Assembly: GCA_945787625.1 (NCBI GenBank) | Contig: CALZJL010000030.1 | Span: forward strand, 1-9,493 | Origin: an uncultured Prevotellaceae bacterium | GTDB lineage: Bacteria > Bacteroidota > Bacteroidia > Bacteroidales > Bacteroidaceae | Direction: 5' to 3' | Length of the DNA stretch: 9,493 nucleotides | Shown: one piece after another, positions 7,577-9,493 of the stretch | Position numbering within the stretch: position 1 is the first letter of the stretch | How the letters are laid out: each line of letters starts with the position of its first letter | Translations under genes and position numbers: made by a program | Notes under the pieces: model-generated | The model's input: only the letters and a program-made list of their open reading frames with translations | Database searches by the model: none | What the model was told of the DNA's origin: nothing

Positions 7577-9316
7577 TCACAAATTAACCTCCTCGCACGC
7601 CACCATCTCCACACCGCGGTATACCACATAGACCTTGTGAAGCCTGGTCGTAGCGATATGCTCGTTGACATTGACCGTATCAGCATAGCGGCATACTTGT
7701 GCCTTGGCCTGCTCCACCGCCGCCTGCACCTCAGTCTCCGAAGCCTGACTCTTGAGGTATTTCAGCTCGATGATATACGAATGCTCCATGTCGGTGAATA
7801 TCTCGTGGAGCGGACGCAGGAAGATGTCAGCATAGCCGCCCTGATTGTCAAGCTCCGAAATCGGGCGGTAGAAGCGGCACTGGCTCGTCAGAGCGAGGGT
7901 GTAGCCATGAACGAAAGCCTCACCCTTCTGGCGGTCACGCTGCGAAGCGTAGGTATAGATGCTGTCGGCTATGTACTGGAAGAATGGTTTGAAGTCGCCG
8001 TCGTAGGCCATATTCTCCTCAAGCTGGCTCAGTTCGTACCTGTCCGCATCGAGATGGTTATCGTGATAGTTGTCGAGCAGGTACGTGTAGATCTGTTCGC
8101 GCACCACCTCGTTGGGAATGGTGAATTTGAGCCTGCCTCGATGTATGCCACCGATGGTGACTAACCCGAAGTAGTAGAGCAAGCTGACGAAGTTGTTGCT
8201 GTCTGCGATGTTCTCGGCAGGGAAACCCCTCTTGAGTTCGCCCGTCACGAAGCCCTGAGACACCAGCGTTTGTATGATTGACGCATCGTGAGCGAACTCC
8301 TTGTCCTTGCGAATGAGCATACGAAGCTTGTTGTAGTCCACGCGGATATTCTCGTCGAGCATATCGTCGGGTATGTTGCAATCGTTGTCTATATACTTGT
8401 AGAGAAAGGAAAGCACCATGTTGGAATTGTACATCGTGGTCTTCCCGTATGCCTCCTTGGCAAAGCAATAGTTGTCGTAGTACGGCTTCATTATCTCGAT
8501 GAGCTCGTCCGTGCTGTGGTGGAAGTCGTATTGCTGCGAATAGTACGTCAGCATCTCGCGCACCTCCTGCTCGGTGAAGCCTACCATCTCGTTGAAGGCG
8601 TACGAGAGCGTATAGTTCGTACCGATGTTGAAACCGCTCGTGAGGTCGTCGAGGGTCACGGGGCTTACGCCTGTGACGAAGACGCGCTCAATGGAGGAGT
8701 ATGTGCCAGACTTGATGGTGTCGAAGAAAGTGCGTAGGTAGCCCGTACCGTGCGTCTCGCTCTTGTATTCGTCGAGTCGCGCTGCGTCTGAGAGGATATG
8801 GTTGGTAAAGTGGTCGTATTCGTCGATGAAGAGATAAATCCTCGCTCCTGTCTTGCGTGCCTCACGGTAAAGATGGTCCAACTGCTCCACACAGCCGTTC
8901 TTCTTGTTCATTTCCTCCTTTATACCCTCAGGCAGATATTGTGCGTACACGTCGCAGAAATAGTTGAACTCAGTATTGCAGATAGAGTCCATTGCACTAC
9001 GGTAATTTCCCAGGTCTGCATTGATGACAGCGAAGTTGAGGTAGATGACAAGATACTTATTGTGATTGGGAGTAGGGTTCTTGCCTATGTAGAGATCGCC
9101 GTAGAGCCGCTGGAACTTGTCAGCATCGTTGATGTCATAGTAGTGGTGCAGCATCGACATGGTCAAGCTCTTGCCGAAGCGGCGTGGGCGTATGAAGAAG
9201 AAGAACCTATTGGATCTTTCCACCTTTTCAATGAACCTTGTCTTGTCAACATAGTAATAATTGTCTTCGCGGATTGCCACGAAGTTCATCATACCGTATG
9301 GTATCTGCTTTGCCAT
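7577..9316 (-). CDS. AAA-ATPase-like / PD-(D/E)XK nuclease-like protein
   Basis: A 579-residue soluble protein with the two-part architecture of the Bacteroidetes AAA-ATPase-like (Pfam PF09820) plus PDDEXK_9 (PF08011) family. The N-terminal part has YYVDKTRFIE near 21-30, the variant P-loop FIRPRRFGKSLTMSML at 41-56, Walker B YLFIDEYDHF at 161-170 and a sensor-like RVFVTGVSPVTLDDL at 211-225. The C-terminal part shows a PD-(D/E)XK-type core: E466 in GEAFVHGY, D497 in GGYADIFL and E517-x-K519 in YIIELKY. No signal peptide or membrane span is seen. Members of this family occur in many copies per genome; their role is not established, with defence, mobile-element or regulatory functions all possible (inference). 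The ATG at 9316 is chosen because the family starts near MAKQIPYGMMNF and an A-rich leader (AACAAAAGACA) precedes it; an in-frame ATG at 9376 would add 20 unrelated residues. The protein ends EEVNL, with its TGA inside the repeat block. Confidence 0.88.
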   Translation of the reverse strand: MAKQIPYGMMNFVAIREDNYYYVDKTRFIEKVERSNRFFFFIRPRRFGKSLTMSMLHHYYDINDADKFQRLYGDLYIGKNPTPNHNKYLVIYLNFAVINADLGNYRSAMDSICNTEFNYFCDVYAQYLPEGIKEEMNKKNGCVEQLDHLYREARKTGARIYLFIDEYDHFTNHILSDAARLDEYKSETHGTGYLRTFFDTIKSGTYSSIERVFVTGVSPVTLDDLTSGFNIGTNYTLSYAFNEMVGFTEQEVREMLTYYSQQYDFHHSTDELIEIMKPYYDNYCFAKEAYGKTTMYNSNMVLSFLYKYIDNDCNIPDDMLDENIRVDYNKLRMLIRKDKEFAHDASIIQTLVSQGFVTGELKRGFPAENIADSNNFVSLLYYFGLVTIGGIHRGRLKFTIPNEVVREQIYTYLLDNYHDNHLDADRYELSQLEENMAYDGDFKPFFQYIADSIYTYASQRDRQKGEAFVHGYTLALTSQCRFYRPISELDNQGGYADIFLRPLHEIFTDMEHSYIIELKYLKSQASETEVQAAVEQAKAQVCRYADTVNVNEHIATTRLHKVYVVYRGVEMVACEEVNL

Positions 9317-9322
9317 TGTCTT

Positions 9323-9342
9323 TTGTTGTTTGGTTATTTTGT
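9323..9342 (-). repeat. A/C-only 20-base motif, right copy, in the leader of the ATPase/nuclease gene
   Basis: On the minus strand 9342-9323 reads ACAAAATAACCAAACAACAA, differing at one base from 7146-7165 on the plus strand. It lies 6 bases upstream of the ATG at 9316. An A-rich leader without Shine-Dalgarno is common before Bacteroidetes genes, so this may be a translation-initiation context rather than an element end. The remaining upstream DNA to 9449 shows no exact TAnnTTTG box; AGGATTTG on the minus strand near 9375-9382 is only a partial match. Confidence 0.45.
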
Positions 9343-9449
9343 CGTTTGGCAATTGAAGCCGGCAGGTCGTGAACAAATCCTTGGAGGGATCTGTAATACC
9401 TGCGAGACTCCGATTACCATACGAAGAGTGGCGTGGACATCAATGACGA

Positions 9450-9493
9450 TTACTCAAACACCTTCTTGATGTCCTTCTTGCCGTAGTACAGGC
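9450..9493 (-). CDS. C-terminal end of an unidentified gene (truncated by the window edge)
   Basis: Read on the minus strand from the window edge, one frame gives LYYGKKDIKKVFE followed by TAA at 9452-9450. The composition (Lys-rich amphipathic end, stop followed by a 133-base gap before the next start) looks like a genuine protein C terminus reading in the same direction as the ATPase/nuclease gene. Too little is visible to name a family, and a chance open stretch of 13-14 codons cannot be excluded. Confidence 0.4.
   Translation of the reverse strand, partial: LYYGKKDIKKVFE

Larger units (their letters stand above)
7122..7592. repeat. Intergenic repeat block: octamer repeats in mirrored orientation, spanning the whole uvrA-ATPase gap
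   Basis: The 442 bases between the two convergent genes hold no credible gene. They carry clusters of an 8-base unit, CCTYANAA, or its complement TTNTRAGG. On the left, 7122-7141 and 7282-7331 read as TTNTRAGG units (for example AAGGTTATGAGGTTAT); on the right, 7367-7394 and 7534-7592 read as CCTYAAAA/CCTCACAA units with regular 8-base spacing. The mirrored orientation makes the block a large imperfect palindrome. Its outermost arms are 7124-7141 against 7537-7554 (15 of 18 bases paired). The block overlaps the last codons of uvrA and the stop codon of the gene on the other side. It also holds an AT-only stretch (7251-7283, one C), C-rich runs (7166-7171, 7215-7221), a CCCCAAGGGG hairpin near 7394-7403 and an 11-base tandem (CATCCCGAA-NN) at 7484-7505. 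No intrinsic terminator with a U-tract is obvious, but the palindrome could end transcription from both sides. Confidence 0.8.

Noticed and set aside
7122..7592. CRISPR array as an explanation for the regular repeats
   Set aside because: The units are 7-8 bases, contiguous or nearly so, and occur in both orientations; there are no unique spacers of about 30 bases and no cas genes.
7428..7631. 67-codon plus-strand open frame in the intergenic block
   Set aside because: It is composed of repeat sequence and antisense of the ATPase 3' end; the Thr/Lys/Asn/Pro-rich product follows from the octamers.
9317..9376. Upstream in-frame start for the ATPase/nuclease at 9376
   Set aside because: The extra 20 residues derive from A/C-rich leader DNA and do not resemble the family N terminus; the ATG at 9316 fits better.

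Overview
The window (9493 bases) looks like a chromosomal segment of a Bacteroidales bacterium, plausibly Prevotella-like or related. Three things suggest this. The 975-residue secreted MG2/plug-type protein belongs to a family typical of Bacteroidetes. The AAA-ATPase-like/PD-(D/E)XK protein is of a type strongly amplified in that phylum. The divergent uvrA promoter region carries two matches to the Bacteroidetes -7 element TAnnTTTG, and no gene start shows a clear Shine-Dalgarno sequence. Species cannot be fixed from the sequence alone.

Layout. 1-211 (+): C-terminal end of a SlyD-type FKBP prolyl isomerase with a Cys/Gly-rich tail. 240-1316 (+): aroC, chorismate synthase, 28 bases downstream and probably cotranscribed. 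1325-4252 (-): a large exported envelope protein with MG2-like and TonB-plug-like parts, meeting aroC tail to tail with 8 bases between them. 4253-4314: a compact divergent promoter region. 4315-7134 (+): uvrA, excinuclease ABC subunit A, which appears almost leaderless. 7135-7576: 442 bases without a gene, filled with nested inverted repeats and an octamer repeat family. 7577-9316 (-): AAA-ATPase-like/PD-(D/E)XK nuclease-like protein, convergent with uvrA. 9450-9493 (-): the last 13-14 codons of an unidentified gene.

The housekeeping genes (aroC for aromatic precursor synthesis, uvrA for nucleotide excision repair, slyD for folding and metal handling) show no functional link to one another. 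The accessory-looking part is the right third. There, an elaborate palindromic repeat block sits between two convergent genes and supplies the stop-codon context of both. A 20-base A/C-only motif (19/20 identical, inverted) lies at the left of the block and again in the leader of the ATPase/nuclease gene, so together the copies bracket about 2.2 kb. This is the best candidate in the window for an undescribed element, but mobility, inversion or defence function is inference and not shown by the sequence.
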